Below, piece by piece: positions 1-7,747 of a DNA stretch of 64,000 nt (position 1 is the stretch's first letter; the number at the start of each line of letters is the position of its first letter). Position numbers and translations under genes: made by a program. Under the pieces are notes generated by a model. It ran no database searches. It had not been told where the DNA came from and saw only the letters and a list, made by a program, of their open reading frames with translations. Location of the stretch: assembly GCA_947475065.1 (NCBI GenBank), contig CANJLB010000007.1:1-64000 (forward strand), read 5' to 3'. This DNA comes from Opitutia bacterium (lineage in GTDB: Bacteria > Verrucomicrobiota > Verrucomicrobiia > Opitutales > Opitutaceae).

Positions 1-37
1 CACCAATTGTTTTGTGGGGGTTTTATTGTTAAAATCA

Positions 38-57
38 CCCCCCCCCCCCCCCCCCCC
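38..57. repeat. Homopolymer of 20 C
   Basis: Twenty consecutive C residues, preceded by an AT-rich stretch. It is unusual in length for a bacterial chromosome and sits next to the window edge. It may be a real slippage tract or an assembly or sequencing artefact; no coding frame crosses it. Confidence 0.9.
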
Positions 58-414
58 ATTTCCGAGAGAGTTGCGGGTTGAAAACCATCTTGGCGAAGGG
101 CGGGATGATGGACACTTGCAGGGTCGTGGGGCGGACGAAGCAGGGCACCAGTGGCGATCAGATCTAAACCTCGGGGAATAATTTTTGCGGCGTGCGCGTA
201 TAGCGGGTCGAGATCTCACGGGGTTTGCATGCACAGCGAATGCGTTATGTCACACGATTGTTGCGCGATTGTGGCTTGGTTGCCGCGTAATTGTTACGTG
301 GCGCAGGTAACGTGCCCCATTGGTGGCTGAACTCGGGACAACTGATTTTTCGGGATTGGTTCACAGCGTGGATAATTTCTGGGCGTCCATTCGGGGGCGT
401 TCAGTTGCGAAAAC

Positions 415-444
415 GGCGCGGGTGGCGGTGACGTCACCCGCGCC
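415..444. other. GC-rich hairpin
   Basis: Perfect 10-bp inverted repeat GGCGCGGGTG / CACCCGCGCC with a 10-base loop, followed on the plus strand by CATTTT. It could be a weak terminator for a transcript entering from the left, but the T tract is short and no upstream gene is seen. Confidence 0.4.
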
Positions 445-724
445 CATTTTCTGGCCGCGTGCAAGAAACGTTCAATGCACCGGTGCCCGATGGGATTGTG
501 CACGCGGGCACATAGCGAAAAGCCGGGAGCTTGGGGAAGGGTTGGCTACAAGTTCCGGACTGCCCGGCTTTGTTGCCAATTTGTCGCATGCCCGCCGCGA
601 GATTGTTGCACAGCCGGCTTAGGATGTCTGCGGCGACTCAGGATGTTTACCACATCACGGCAAGCGGCCTGCCGCCTTCAACTCAGAACACAACGCAACT
701 AACAACCATCAGGAAACTCAGAAA

Positions 725-2026
725 ATGAAAACCTTCAAAGCCCTCACGGCGGGCCTGCTCGCCTTGGCCTTCGCCACCTTGGCGACCGCCCAGACCCATG
801 TCTACATCACCGGCTCCACCGCCTTCCGCAAGGCGACGCACGCCGCGATCATCAATGCCCTCGGCAACGGCAGTTCCGGCCATACGGTGCTCGGTGCCTC
901 CATCGGTGCCTTTAGCGGATCTGGTTTTGCGGTTTTCACCGGCACACTGGCCGGCACCAACACGGAAGTCGTTTTCCATACCTCTTGGGCCGGCTCGACC
1001 GGTGGCATCCAGTCGGTGGCCCAGCAAGGCACGCCCCTCACCCGCAGCTACCTTAACGAGTTAACGACCTCGCCATCGTCCATCACTCTGAGCGGTGCGG
1101 TTACCTCCTACACCTTCAACGGGGGCAACGCCTCCGTCACGGCGAGCGGCACGACCACGATTTCGCACACCTCCGACATTGCAATGTCCGACACTTTTCA
1201 GGAATCGTCTATTTTCACCGGCACGGTGAACCTGACCGCCACCAACACCCTGGCGACTTACGAGTCGCTGGTCGACAACGTGGTGGGCATCGTCGCGTTT
1301 CGCTGGGTGCGAGGCAACGCTTTCACGACTAGCGACGGAACCACCAGCGTTTCGTCAAACTTCGCCAATGTCACCAACCTGACCACGTTGCAGGCGATCA
1401 ATCTGCTCAACGGTGGCATGCCGATGTCTCAGCTCACCGGTGTCGCCGGCGACGTGAGCAAGGCTGTCAAAGTGTTTGGCCGTGATGAGGATTCGGGAAC
1501 TCGCCTCGTCACCTTTGCCGAGCCTGGTTTCGGCGTGCAGTCCACCCCGCTGCAATGGGAGCCTACGCTTGGCACCAGCAGCCTCGCCAGCGTCATCGTC
1601 TCCGTCCATGCTTTTCCTGCGGTCAGCAACTTGCTTGGCTTCAGCTTTTCTGCCGGCCACTCGGGCTTTTCCAGCGGCTCCAGCCTGGTCACGGCCTTGA
1701 ACCGCCAGATGCTGACCAGTGCCAACACTTTTATGATTGGGTATGCGGGCCGGTCTGACGCGTTGAACGCGACCAACGGTGCTTCGCTGACCTATAATGG
1801 AGTGGATGATAACGACACCAACATCCGGGAAGGCAAATACACCTTCTGGGGTTATGAACACCTGATGTATAAGAGCTCTCTCAGCGGCACCGCCCTGACT
1901 GCGGCTGAGGCGCTCGTCACGCAGATCCACGACGTAGACGGCGAGGTGGCGGGCCCACTGCTCTCCACCATGAAAGTGGGCCGCACGGTTGAAGGCGGCG
2001 CAGTCACCTTTGGCAACCCCTTCTGA
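725..2026 (+). CDS. Secreted PstS-like substrate-binding-fold protein
   Basis: A 433-residue protein with a clear Sec signal peptide (MKTFKALTAGLLALAFATLATA-Q; cleavage near residue 22). The mature protein starts HVYITGSTAFRKATHAAI, and residues around 255-275 read VFGRDEDSGTR, which recalls the phosphate-contacting Ser-Gly-Thr loop of PstS-type periplasmic binding proteins. I infer a solute-binding-protein fold, possibly for phosphate or another oxyanion, but no ABC permease or ATPase lies next to it. Unlike its neighbours it has no PEP-CTERM tail (it ends FGNPF). The next gene starts about 100 bases downstream and also codes for a secreted protein. The start is supported by the signal peptide beginning exactly at this ATG. 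Function is unproven. Confidence 0.75.
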   Translation: MKTFKALTAGLLALAFATLATAQTHVYITGSTAFRKATHAAIINALGNGSSGHTVLGASIGAFSGSGFAVFTGTLAGTNTEVVFHTSWAGSTGGIQSVAQQGTPLTRSYLNELTTSPSSITLSGAVTSYTFNGGNASVTASGTTTISHTSDIAMSDTFQESSIFTGTVNLTATNTLATYESLVDNVVGIVAFRWVRGNAFTTSDGTTSVSSNFANVTNLTTLQAINLLNGGMPMSQLTGVAGDVSKAVKVFGRDEDSGTRLVTFAEPGFGVQSTPLQWEPTLGTSSLASVIVSVHAFPAVSNLLGFSFSAGHSGFSSGSSLVTALNRQMLTSANTFMIGYAGRSDALNATNGASLTYNGVDDNDTNIREGKYTFWGYEHLMYKSSLSGTALTAAEALVTQIHDVDGEVAGPLLSTMKVGRTVEGGAVTFGNPF

Positions 2027-2127
2027 GCCAGTTTAGCAAACCTAACCAACCTTGTCCTCTGGAGCAACCGGCGGCGGCGATATGCCAGCCGCCGGCCTCT
2101 GCGGGAAACCCTTCAATCAGCTTCACT

Positions 2128-2973
2128 ATGAAAACAAAATATCTGCTCACCGTTGCGCTTCTCGCCTTGGTGGGCATGGGGACCTCGGCGCGAGCCACGC
2201 TTGTCACTGCCAATCTTAACGACCTGATCTTGGGCTTCCGCGCCACCGGCGGCACTGGGGCGGCGACGAATCTCGAGGTCAACCTCGGTAACGTCTCTCA
2301 ATTCTATGGCGTGAGCGGCACGTTCGGCCTCAGCGCTCTCAGCGCGGCCGACCTTGTCGCCACCTACGGTTCCGACTGGAACACCCGTACCGATCTGGTC
2401 TGGGGCATCGTAGGCACCACGGGATCCGCCGCCGGCACGACCATTGGTAGCAACACCCTTGCCGCCAGCACCCTGTGGGCGACGCGGTCCGAATCCACTC
2501 CGGGCCTCCAGTCCACACCGTGGACTCAAGGTGCCAGCGAATTCGCGCAGCAAGGCGCGGCCAACACCATCTCCACGCTTTACTCGGGCGCGGTGGGCAG
2601 CTTGGGAGGCAAAACCTCCACGGGCAACAGCACCGTTTCAGCCACCATCGGCACCTCGTCACTCGGAAGTTGGTCGAACAAGGAGGGGACCAACGCTTCG
2701 GCCTTCACGTTCTTCAATCCGAAGAGCCAGTTCGAAAACGGCACCAACGGCTCCCTGCATGTGTCTGACCTGTATGAGTTGCAGTCGGTCGCCGGTTCGG
2801 CCAGCTACCTCGGCTCGTTCGCCCTGACCAGCGATGGCGCACTGTCCTTCTCCAGCACCCCCTCAGGCGCAGCAGCTGTGCCGGAGCCTTCGACCTACGC
2901 CGCCATTCTCGGTGCGGTGACGCTAGGCTTCGTCGCGTTCCGTCGCCGCGCCCAGCGGTTGGCCAAGGCCTGA
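2128..2973 (+). CDS. PEP-CTERM secreted protein, paralogue 1
   Basis: A 281-residue protein with a signal peptide (MKTKYLLTVALLALVGMGTSARA) and a C-terminal PEP-CTERM signal: VPEPSTYAAILGAVTLGF then FRRRAQR. Known biology: such tails are cut by an exosortase during surface or EPS-associated export; no exosortase gene is in this window. The body is rich in G, S, T and N and resembles the protein at 5154-6035 throughout (shared NDLI-GFRAT, EINLGNV/EVNLGNV-QFYG, NAIAASTLWG/NTLAASTLWA, GASEFSQQGAAN and TFFNPKSQFE motifs), so the two are duplicates. Its role is unknown; a surface or matrix protein is likely. A strong terminator follows 25 bases after the stop codon. Confidence 0.85.
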   Translation: MKTKYLLTVALLALVGMGTSARATLVTANLNDLILGFRATGGTGAATNLEVNLGNVSQFYGVSGTFGLSALSAADLVATYGSDWNTRTDLVWGIVGTTGSAAGTTIGSNTLAASTLWATRSESTPGLQSTPWTQGASEFAQQGAANTISTLYSGAVGSLGGKTSTGNSTVSATIGTSSLGSWSNKEGTNASAFTFFNPKSQFENGTNGSLHVSDLYELQSVAGSASYLGSFALTSDGALSFSSTPSGAAAVPEPSTYAAILGAVTLGFVAFRRRAQRLAKA

Positions 2974-2997
2974 TCGGCTCCGTTGGGATTTGCCCCG

Positions 2998-3031
2998 CCG
3001 GTGTCCGCCTGTGCGCGGACACCGGTTTTTT
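2998..3031 (+). terminator. Rho-independent terminator after PEP-CTERM gene 1
   Basis: Perfect 11-bp stem CCGGTGTCCGC / GCGGACACCGG with a 6-base loop, followed by six T. It ends the 2128-2973 transcript and separates it from the arsenic operon that starts about 100 bases later. Confidence 0.9.
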
Positions 3032-3084
3032 CGGTCAGCGGAGGTTTGAGCCCTGAGGCATGTTCTCCTCAACGAGGGTGCAAT

Positions 3085-3130
3085 TTGAGAAATTGCCCTT
3101 GACGTATTTTTATAACAGAATATCCCTGAT
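3085..3130 (+). promoter_or_regulatory. Probable ars promoter/ArsR operator region
   Basis: An AT-rich island in an otherwise GC-rich sequence, directly before arsR. It contains TTGACG at 3099-3104 (candidate -35) and TATAAC/AATATC downstream as possible -10 elements, but none is spaced ideally. ArsR proteins usually repress their own operon by binding AT-rich imperfect palindromes overlapping the promoter, so this is the expected operator position. The exact boxes are not resolved. Confidence 0.35.
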
Positions 3131-3533
3131 GAGGAATGTATCTCCCATGGGCCTGATTCAAATCTACCAATGCCTGTGCGACGAAACGCGGCTGCGTATT
3201 CTGCATTTGTTGAAGGACGGCGAGCTATGCGTCTGTCATTTCCAAGAGATCCTTGAAGCGCCGCAGGTAAGGATTTCCAAGCATCTCGCCTATCTGCGGG
3301 AACGCGGGTTGGTCGAATCCCGCCGCGAAGGCGCGTGGAAGATTTATCGCCTGCCGGTGAAGCCTTTCCCCGAACTGGACGCCAATCTCGCCTGCCTGCA
3401 TGACTGCGTAAGCGAAAATCCGGTCTTCCGACGCGATGGGCGCAGGCGGGCGAGGCTGCGCATCCGGAACACCGCCAGCAGCCCCATGTGCTGCGCGGCC
3501 AACAAACCCAAAGCCAAAGCTACCGCATCATGA
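3129..3533 (+). CDS. arsR: ArsR-family arsenite-responsive repressor
   Basis: A winged-helix repressor of about 134 residues. It carries the metalloid-sensing motif DGELCVCHF (Cys34 and Cys36 counted from this start), matching the ELCVCDL signature of arsenite-responsive ArsR, followed by the recognition helix region APQVRISKHLAYLRERGLV. I chose ATG 3129; an in-frame ATG at 3147 (MGLIQIYQ) is an alternative, and the longer frame from 3060 runs through the likely promoter. The stop codon overlaps the next start as ATGA (3530-3533), so arsR and arsC are translationally coupled. It should repress this operon and release it on As(III) or Sb(III) binding. The C-terminal tail is longer and more basic than in many ArsR proteins. 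Confidence 0.9.
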   Translation: MRNVSPMGLIQIYQCLCDETRLRILHLLKDGELCVCHFQEILEAPQVRISKHLAYLRERGLVESRREGAWKIYRLPVKPFPELDANLACLHDCVSENPVFRRDGRRRARLRIRNTASSPMCCAANKPKAKATAS

Positions 3534-4036
3534 ACCGTCCCCCTTACAAAGCCCTCATTCTGTGCACGGGCAACTCCGCCCGTTCCGTCATCGGCGAATA
3601 CTTGCTCCGCAAGAAGGGCAACGGCCGGTTCGAAACCTATAGCGCAGGATCGCATCCTGCCGGCCGGGTCAACCCGCTCGCCCTTTGGGTGCTCAAGGAG
3701 CGCTACGGCCTCGACGCCAGCGATGCGCGCAGCAAGTCATGGGACGAGTTCAAGGGCGTGAAATTCGATTTTGTCATCACCGTCTGTGACAACGCCAAGG
3801 AGTCCTGTCCAATCTTTCCCGGCCAGCCGGTGGTGGCCCATTTTGGCTCGCCCGACCCTGCAGCCCTTGAAGGGACGGAGGAGCAAAAAAAATGGCTGTT
3901 TGTGCAGGTCGCCTCCCAAATTGGGCGGAGGCTGGACCTGCTTTGCGCGCTGCCCGACCACCAGCTTGATCCCTTGCGTGTGCAGGCCATTGGTGAGGAG
4001 CACAAGCTTGAGGACGAAGGCCAGATGAAACGCTAG
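3530..4036 (+). CDS. arsC: Arsenate reductase, thioredoxin-coupled (LMW-PTPase fold)
   Basis: A 168-residue protein with the P-loop CTGNSARS (Cys12) near its N terminus and the redox pair Cys86 (VITVCDNA) and Cys93 (ESCPIF), spaced seven residues apart as in the Bacillus/pI258 ArsC family. These enzymes reduce arsenate to arsenite by a three-cysteine relay with thioredoxin as reductant, in the cytoplasm. The start at 3530 overlaps the arsR stop. The open frame extends further upstream inside arsR, but the family start fits here. The aquaglyceroporin gene follows after 2 bases, so arsenite made here can leave through that channel. Confidence 0.93.
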   Translation: MNRPPYKALILCTGNSARSVIGEYLLRKKGNGRFETYSAGSHPAGRVNPLALWVLKERYGLDASDARSKSWDEFKGVKFDFVITVCDNAKESCPIFPGQPVVAHFGSPDPAALEGTEEQKKWLFVQVASQIGRRLDLLCALPDHQLDPLRVQAIGEEHKLEDEGQMKR

Positions 4037-4038
4037 GT

Positions 4039-4869
4039 ATGAACGCGCAAGTGACACGCCTGCCCGCTTGGTTCGTCGGTGAATTTCTCGGCACGTTCAT
4101 CCTTGTTTTTTTCGGCTGCGGCAGCGTTGCCGCGGCGGTGCTGACCGGGGCGCAGGTTGGCGTCTTTCAGGTCGCCATCGTTTGGGGCATCGGCATTGCC
4201 ACGGCGATTTACCTCACCGGCAGCCTGAGCGGTGCGCACCTCAACCCAGCGGTCACCATCGCCTTTGCCGTGTGGAGGGATTTCCCGTGGAAATCGGCTC
4301 CGCGCTACATTCTGGCGCAATTTTTAGGTGCATTCACGGCGAGTGCGGTGCTTTACGGAATCTATCATGGTGTTTTGGAGAGCTACGAAACCGCACATGG
4401 CATCGTTCGGGGGACAGCAGGGAGCGAGGCAACAGCGATGATCTTTGCGGAGTTTTTTCCCAACCCCGGCGGCCACCCCTTGACCGAGGCTGCGCGGGTG
4501 ACGGTATCGCTGCCGACGGCCTTTTTTATCGAGATGGCAGGCACGGGCATGCTTGCGCTCGTTGTATTCGGCTCCACCGATGAGCAAAATTCGTCGCGGC
4601 CCAAGGCGCTCACGCCGCTCACCATCGGGCTGACGATTACCATCCTGATTTCGCTCTTAGGGCCGCTGACCATGGCGGCTTTCAATCCCGCGCGGGATTT
4701 TGCCCCGCGGCTTTTCAGTGCGATGGCTGGCTGGGGCAGCGTGCCGTTCACAGCCAACGGTGCCGGATGGCTGATCGTCTATGTCCTTGCGCCCGTGACG
4801 GGTGCAGTGGTGGGCGGAGGGGCTTACCATTGGTTTCTCAAGCCCCACTACGCAGGCGGCGCCAAATAA
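4039..4869 (+). CDS. aqpS: Aquaglyceroporin (MIP family), probable arsenite channel
   Basis: A 276-residue membrane protein with about six transmembrane helices and both NPA boxes: SGAHLNPAVT (Asn69) and FNPARD (Asn216). Asp after the second NPAR is typical of glycerol-conducting members (GlpF-like). Its place as third gene of an arsR-arsC operon matches the AqpS arrangement known from Sinorhizobium meliloti, where arsenite formed by ArsC flows out down its gradient through the channel instead of through ArsB or Acr3. No arsenite pump gene is present nearby. An unusual long segment between helices 3 and 4 (about residues 112-150) lengthens it compared with water-selective aquaporins. Substrate is inferred from context and family. 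Confidence 0.88.
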   Translation: MNAQVTRLPAWFVGEFLGTFILVFFGCGSVAAAVLTGAQVGVFQVAIVWGIGIATAIYLTGSLSGAHLNPAVTIAFAVWRDFPWKSAPRYILAQFLGAFTASAVLYGIYHGVLESYETAHGIVRGTAGSEATAMIFAEFFPNPGGHPLTEAARVTVSLPTAFFIEMAGTGMLALVVFGSTDEQNSSRPKALTPLTIGLTITILISLLGPLTMAAFNPARDFAPRLFSAMAGWGSVPFTANGAGWLIVYVLAPVTGAVVGGGAYHWFLKPHYAGGAK

Positions 4870-4884
4870 CTTCGTTCAGCGGCG

Positions 4885-4980
4885 TCGCTGCGGTCCTGCG
4901 ACGCGCTTTGGGCGCGCAGGTCAGCACGGTGGCGCTAGGCTTCGTCGCCCGGTGCCGTCGTGTCCAACGGCCGAGGTTGT
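4885..4980 (+). pseudogene. Remnant of a PEP-CTERM gene 3' end
   Basis: Read in the frame where GTG lies at 4929, this stretch gives LRRALGAQVSTVALGFVA then RCRRVQR, which matches the C-terminal tail AAILGAVTLGFVAFRRRAQR of the protein ending at 2973. At DNA level, 16 bases are identical (4933-4948 versus 2921-2936), with further matches on each side. No start codon or PEP motif is retained. It lies just after the arsenic operon, so that operon is bracketed by an intact and a decayed copy of the same gene end. Confidence 0.6.
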
Positions 4981-5153
4981 TGCCGGTTCGTAACACATTC
5001 GCCGCATGAACGTGACGTGTTCAGGCTAGGTTGATGAGCCGTCCCGTATTCGCAGCGATCGGCAGTCCATAACCATCACCCGAAACCATCACCCGCCGCC
5101 GTCCGCGTGCCGTGTCACCCGGTCGCCCGCGCCCCGCCAAAGATTATTTGAGC

Positions 5154-6035
5154 ATGAAAAAAATCCTCACCGTCCTCCTGCTGCTGGCCTGTACCGGCCC
5201 GCTTGTGCGCGCGCAGTCCACGGTGATTGCCACGTTCAACGACCTAATCGTCGGATTCCGCGCCACAAACTCGGCCAATGGTGCCGGGACAGACAGAAAT
5301 CTGGAGATCAACCTCGGCAACGTCGGGCAGTTTTACGGCCTCCCGGCCAACACCACGGTTACGCTGGGCAACCTAGGGGCAGACTTGGCGGATGTATATG
5401 ATCTGATTTGGAACGAGCGCAGCGATCTTACCTGGGGGTTGGCCGGCACCACCGGTGCGGCTCAAGGAACGACCATCAAAGGCAATGCCATCGCCGCCAG
5501 CACCCTTTGGGGCAGCAGGACCGAGACCACCGCCGGGATCCAGTCCGTCCCGTGGAACCAGGGGGCCAGCGAGTTTTCCCAGCAGGGCGCGGCCAATAAA
5601 ATTGCCACTCTCTATGTTGACGCGACCGGCAGCCTGAATGGCAAACCTTCCACGGCCAACAGCACGAACGCGGCGGTGATAGACAGCTCGCTGACCGGCA
5701 GTTGGAGCAAACAAGAGGGCACAACGGCCTCGGCCTTCACTTTCTTCAATCCCAAAAGTCAATTCGAGCGCAGTACGAATTTCTCCGCCATCGTCGGTTC
5801 GTTTGCGGTGCTCGACTTGTATGAAGTGCAACCGCTCGGCGGTCCTGGCACCTATATTGGTTCGTTTGCCCTCAATAGTGCCGGTCTGCTCCAATTCAGC
5901 AATAGCCCCGCGGCCTTCGGGCTCTCCGCGATCCCGGAGCCATCCGCCTGCGCCGCACTGCTGGGCGTGGCGATGCTCGGCCTCGCGGTTTTCCGCCGCC
6001 GGGCCGCCGGGTGCGCCGCCGGATTGGTGGCCTGA
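5154..6035 (+). CDS. PEP-CTERM secreted protein, paralogue 2
   Basis: About 293 residues: signal peptide MKKILTVLLLLACTGPLVRA, a G/S/T/N-rich body and a C-terminal sorting signal IPEPSACAALLGVAMLGLA followed by FRRRAAG. It is a clear paralogue of the protein at 2128-2973 (shared motifs along the whole length), longer by about a dozen residues. I chose ATG 5154 because the signal peptide begins there; the open frame extends upstream to 5112. The following transporter gene overlaps its 3' end if its GTG 6011 start is used. Function unknown; export by an exosortase system encoded elsewhere is inferred. Confidence 0.85.
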   Translation: MKKILTVLLLLACTGPLVRAQSTVIATFNDLIVGFRATNSANGAGTDRNLEINLGNVGQFYGLPANTTVTLGNLGADLADVYDLIWNERSDLTWGLAGTTGAAQGTTIKGNAIAASTLWGSRTETTAGIQSVPWNQGASEFSQQGAANKIATLYVDATGSLNGKPSTANSTNAAVIDSSLTGSWSKQEGTTASAFTFFNPKSQFERSTNFSAIVGSFAVLDLYEVQPLGGPGTYIGSFALNSAGLLQFSNSPAAFGLSAIPEPSACAALLGVAMLGLAVFRRRAAGCAAGLVA

Positions 6036-7708
6036 GTCAATTCCGGGCCGGGCGCACCGGTCCCTTCACCTCCGCCACGCTCCCTTTGCGCTTCCTCCGT
6101 CCATTTCGATTTTCCTGCGCCCTGCGGCCCGGCCCGGTTCTCGCGGCGCTGCTCCTGCCTTTGTTCGTTTCGGTGCGGGGTGCGGCGACGGAAACGCCCG
6201 CAGGGCCTCCGGCCGACGCAGGCACGCTGTTCATCCAAGAATACCGCGTCGAGGGCATCCACCTGCTGGCCAACAGCGAGGTCGAGGAGGCGGTCTATCC
6301 GTTTCTCGGACCGGGCCGCACGACGGACGACGTGGAAAAGGCCCGCACCGCGCTGGAAAAAATTTACCGTGACAAGGGCTTCCAGACCGTCTCCGTGCAA
6401 GTTCCGCCGCAGGAACCAGCGGACGGCGTGGTGGTTCTGCAGGTGACCGAGGCCGCCGTCGGCCGGCTGCGTGTGACGGGCTCACGCTATTTTTCGCCCG
6501 CTGTGACTAAGGCCGCCGCGCCGTCGCTCGCCGAAGGCCGCGTGCCCAACTTCAACGAGGTGCAGCGCGACATCATCGCGCTCAACCAAAACCCCGACCG
6601 CCGTGTCACCCCCGCGCTGCTGCCCGGCGCGACGCCCGGCACCGTGGACGTAAATCTCGACGTCAAGGACTCCGCGCCGGTCCACGCCAATGTCGAGCTG
6701 AACAACCGGCACAGCGCCGGCACCACCCAGCTGCGACTCAACGCCGGCGCGCGCGCCACCAATCTCTGGCAGCTCGGCCACACCGCCGGCCTCAGCCTTC
6801 AGGTCGCCCCGGAGCGGCCGGAGGAGGCCAGGATTTTTTCCGGCTACTACCTCGCGCGTCTCCCCGAAGCGGACGGCGTGAGCCTGATGCTGCAAGGCAC
6901 GAAGCAGGACAGCAACGTCTCCACGCTCGGCGGCGCGGCGGTGGCCGGGCACGGCAGCATCCTCGGCGCACGCGTGCTGGTCGCGCTGCCGGCCGGGAAG
7001 AATTTTTACCAGTCGGCCGGCCTGGGATTTGACTACAAACATTTCGACCAGGACATCGTCGTCGCCGGGGTGCACACCCTTGCGCCGGTCACCTACTGGC
7101 CGTTCAGCGCAAGCTACGACGCTGGCTGGTCGGGGACGAAGACCGAGACCGCGCTCAGCCTTGCCGTCACGTTTCACCTGCGCGGTTTCGGCAGTGGCTC
7201 GACGGCATTTAACAACAGCCGCTTCGGCGCGAGCGGGAGCTTTTTTTACCTGCGCGGAGAGCTGGCGCAGACGCGCGAGCTGCCGGGCGGCTTCCAAATC
7301 TTCGGCAAGGCCCAGGGCCAGCTTGCTAGCCAGCCGCTGTTGAGCGCCGAGCAGTTCAGCGCCGGCGGCCTTGGCACGGCGCGTGGCTACCTCGAGGGCG
7401 AGACTGCCGGCGACAACGCCATCTTTGGCTCGGCCGAGCTGCGCACCCCGCCGCTCGCGTCGCGCGCCGGCCTGCACGACGCGGACTGGCGGGTGTATGT
7501 TTTTGCCGAGGGCGGCTGGCAGACGCTCATCCGCCCGCTGCCCGGCCAGACCGCGCACTTCGGGCTTGCGAGCGTCGGCCTCGGCACGCGGCTGCGCGCC
7601 GCCGACCATTTCAATCTCTCGCTCGACGCCGGTTTCCCGCTGCTCGACGTGTCGCCCACGCGCGCGGGCGACTGGGCGCTCACGTTCCGCGTCTGGGCCG
7701 AGTACTGA
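6011..7708 (+). CDS. TpsB outer-membrane transporter (ShlB/FhaC family)
   Basis: A 565-residue protein (or 540 from TTG 6086, which puts a compact signal peptide MRFLRPFRFSCALRPGPVLA at the start). After the signal comes a POTRA-type domain (FIQEYRVEGIHLLANSEVEEAV, about residues 70-150), a second region around LRVTGSRYFSPA, then a beta-barrel with the VRGY-like motif GTARGYLEGE near residue 460, the conserved L6 loop of the Omp85/TpsB family; it ends in an aromatic strand (WALTFRVWAEY). Family members export one large TpsA adhesin or haemolysin across the outer membrane. The partner is almost certainly the 3710-residue protein at 13230-24362. It is the first of eight same-strand genes. The exact start is uncertain. 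Confidence 0.9.
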   Translation: MRRRIGGLSQFRAGRTGPFTSATLPLRFLRPFRFSCALRPGPVLAALLLPLFVSVRGAATETPAGPPADAGTLFIQEYRVEGIHLLANSEVEEAVYPFLGPGRTTDDVEKARTALEKIYRDKGFQTVSVQVPPQEPADGVVVLQVTEAAVGRLRVTGSRYFSPAVTKAAAPSLAEGRVPNFNEVQRDIIALNQNPDRRVTPALLPGATPGTVDVNLDVKDSAPVHANVELNNRHSAGTTQLRLNAGARATNLWQLGHTAGLSLQVAPERPEEARIFSGYYLARLPEADGVSLMLQGTKQDSNVSTLGGAAVAGHGSILGARVLVALPAGKNFYQSAGLGFDYKHFDQDIVVAGVHTLAPVTYWPFSASYDAGWSGTKTETALSLAVTFHLRGFGSGSTAFNNSRFGASGSFFYLRGELAQTRELPGGFQIFGKAQGQLASQPLLSAEQFSAGGLGTARGYLEGETAGDNAIFGSAELRTPPLASRAGLHDADWRVYVFAEGGWQTLIRPLPGQTAHFGLASVGLGTRLRAADHFNLSLDAGFPLLDVSPTRAGDWALTFRVWAEY

Positions 7709-7747
7709 CCGTCTCCGTCGTCCAAAAATTTCCAACCTTCCGACTGA

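Larger units (their letters stand above)
1..724. other. Gene-poor left end of window
   Basis: No convincing coding region is visible. The stretch holds a run of 20 C (38-57), a 9-bp stem-loop at 282-302 (GCCGCGTAA / TTACGTGGC, the outer part with one G-T pair), and a 10-bp GC-rich hairpin at 415-444. The last 100 bases are the leader of the PstS-like gene that starts at 725. Short open frames here lack signal peptides or recognisable motifs and overlap on both strands. Confidence 0.5.
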
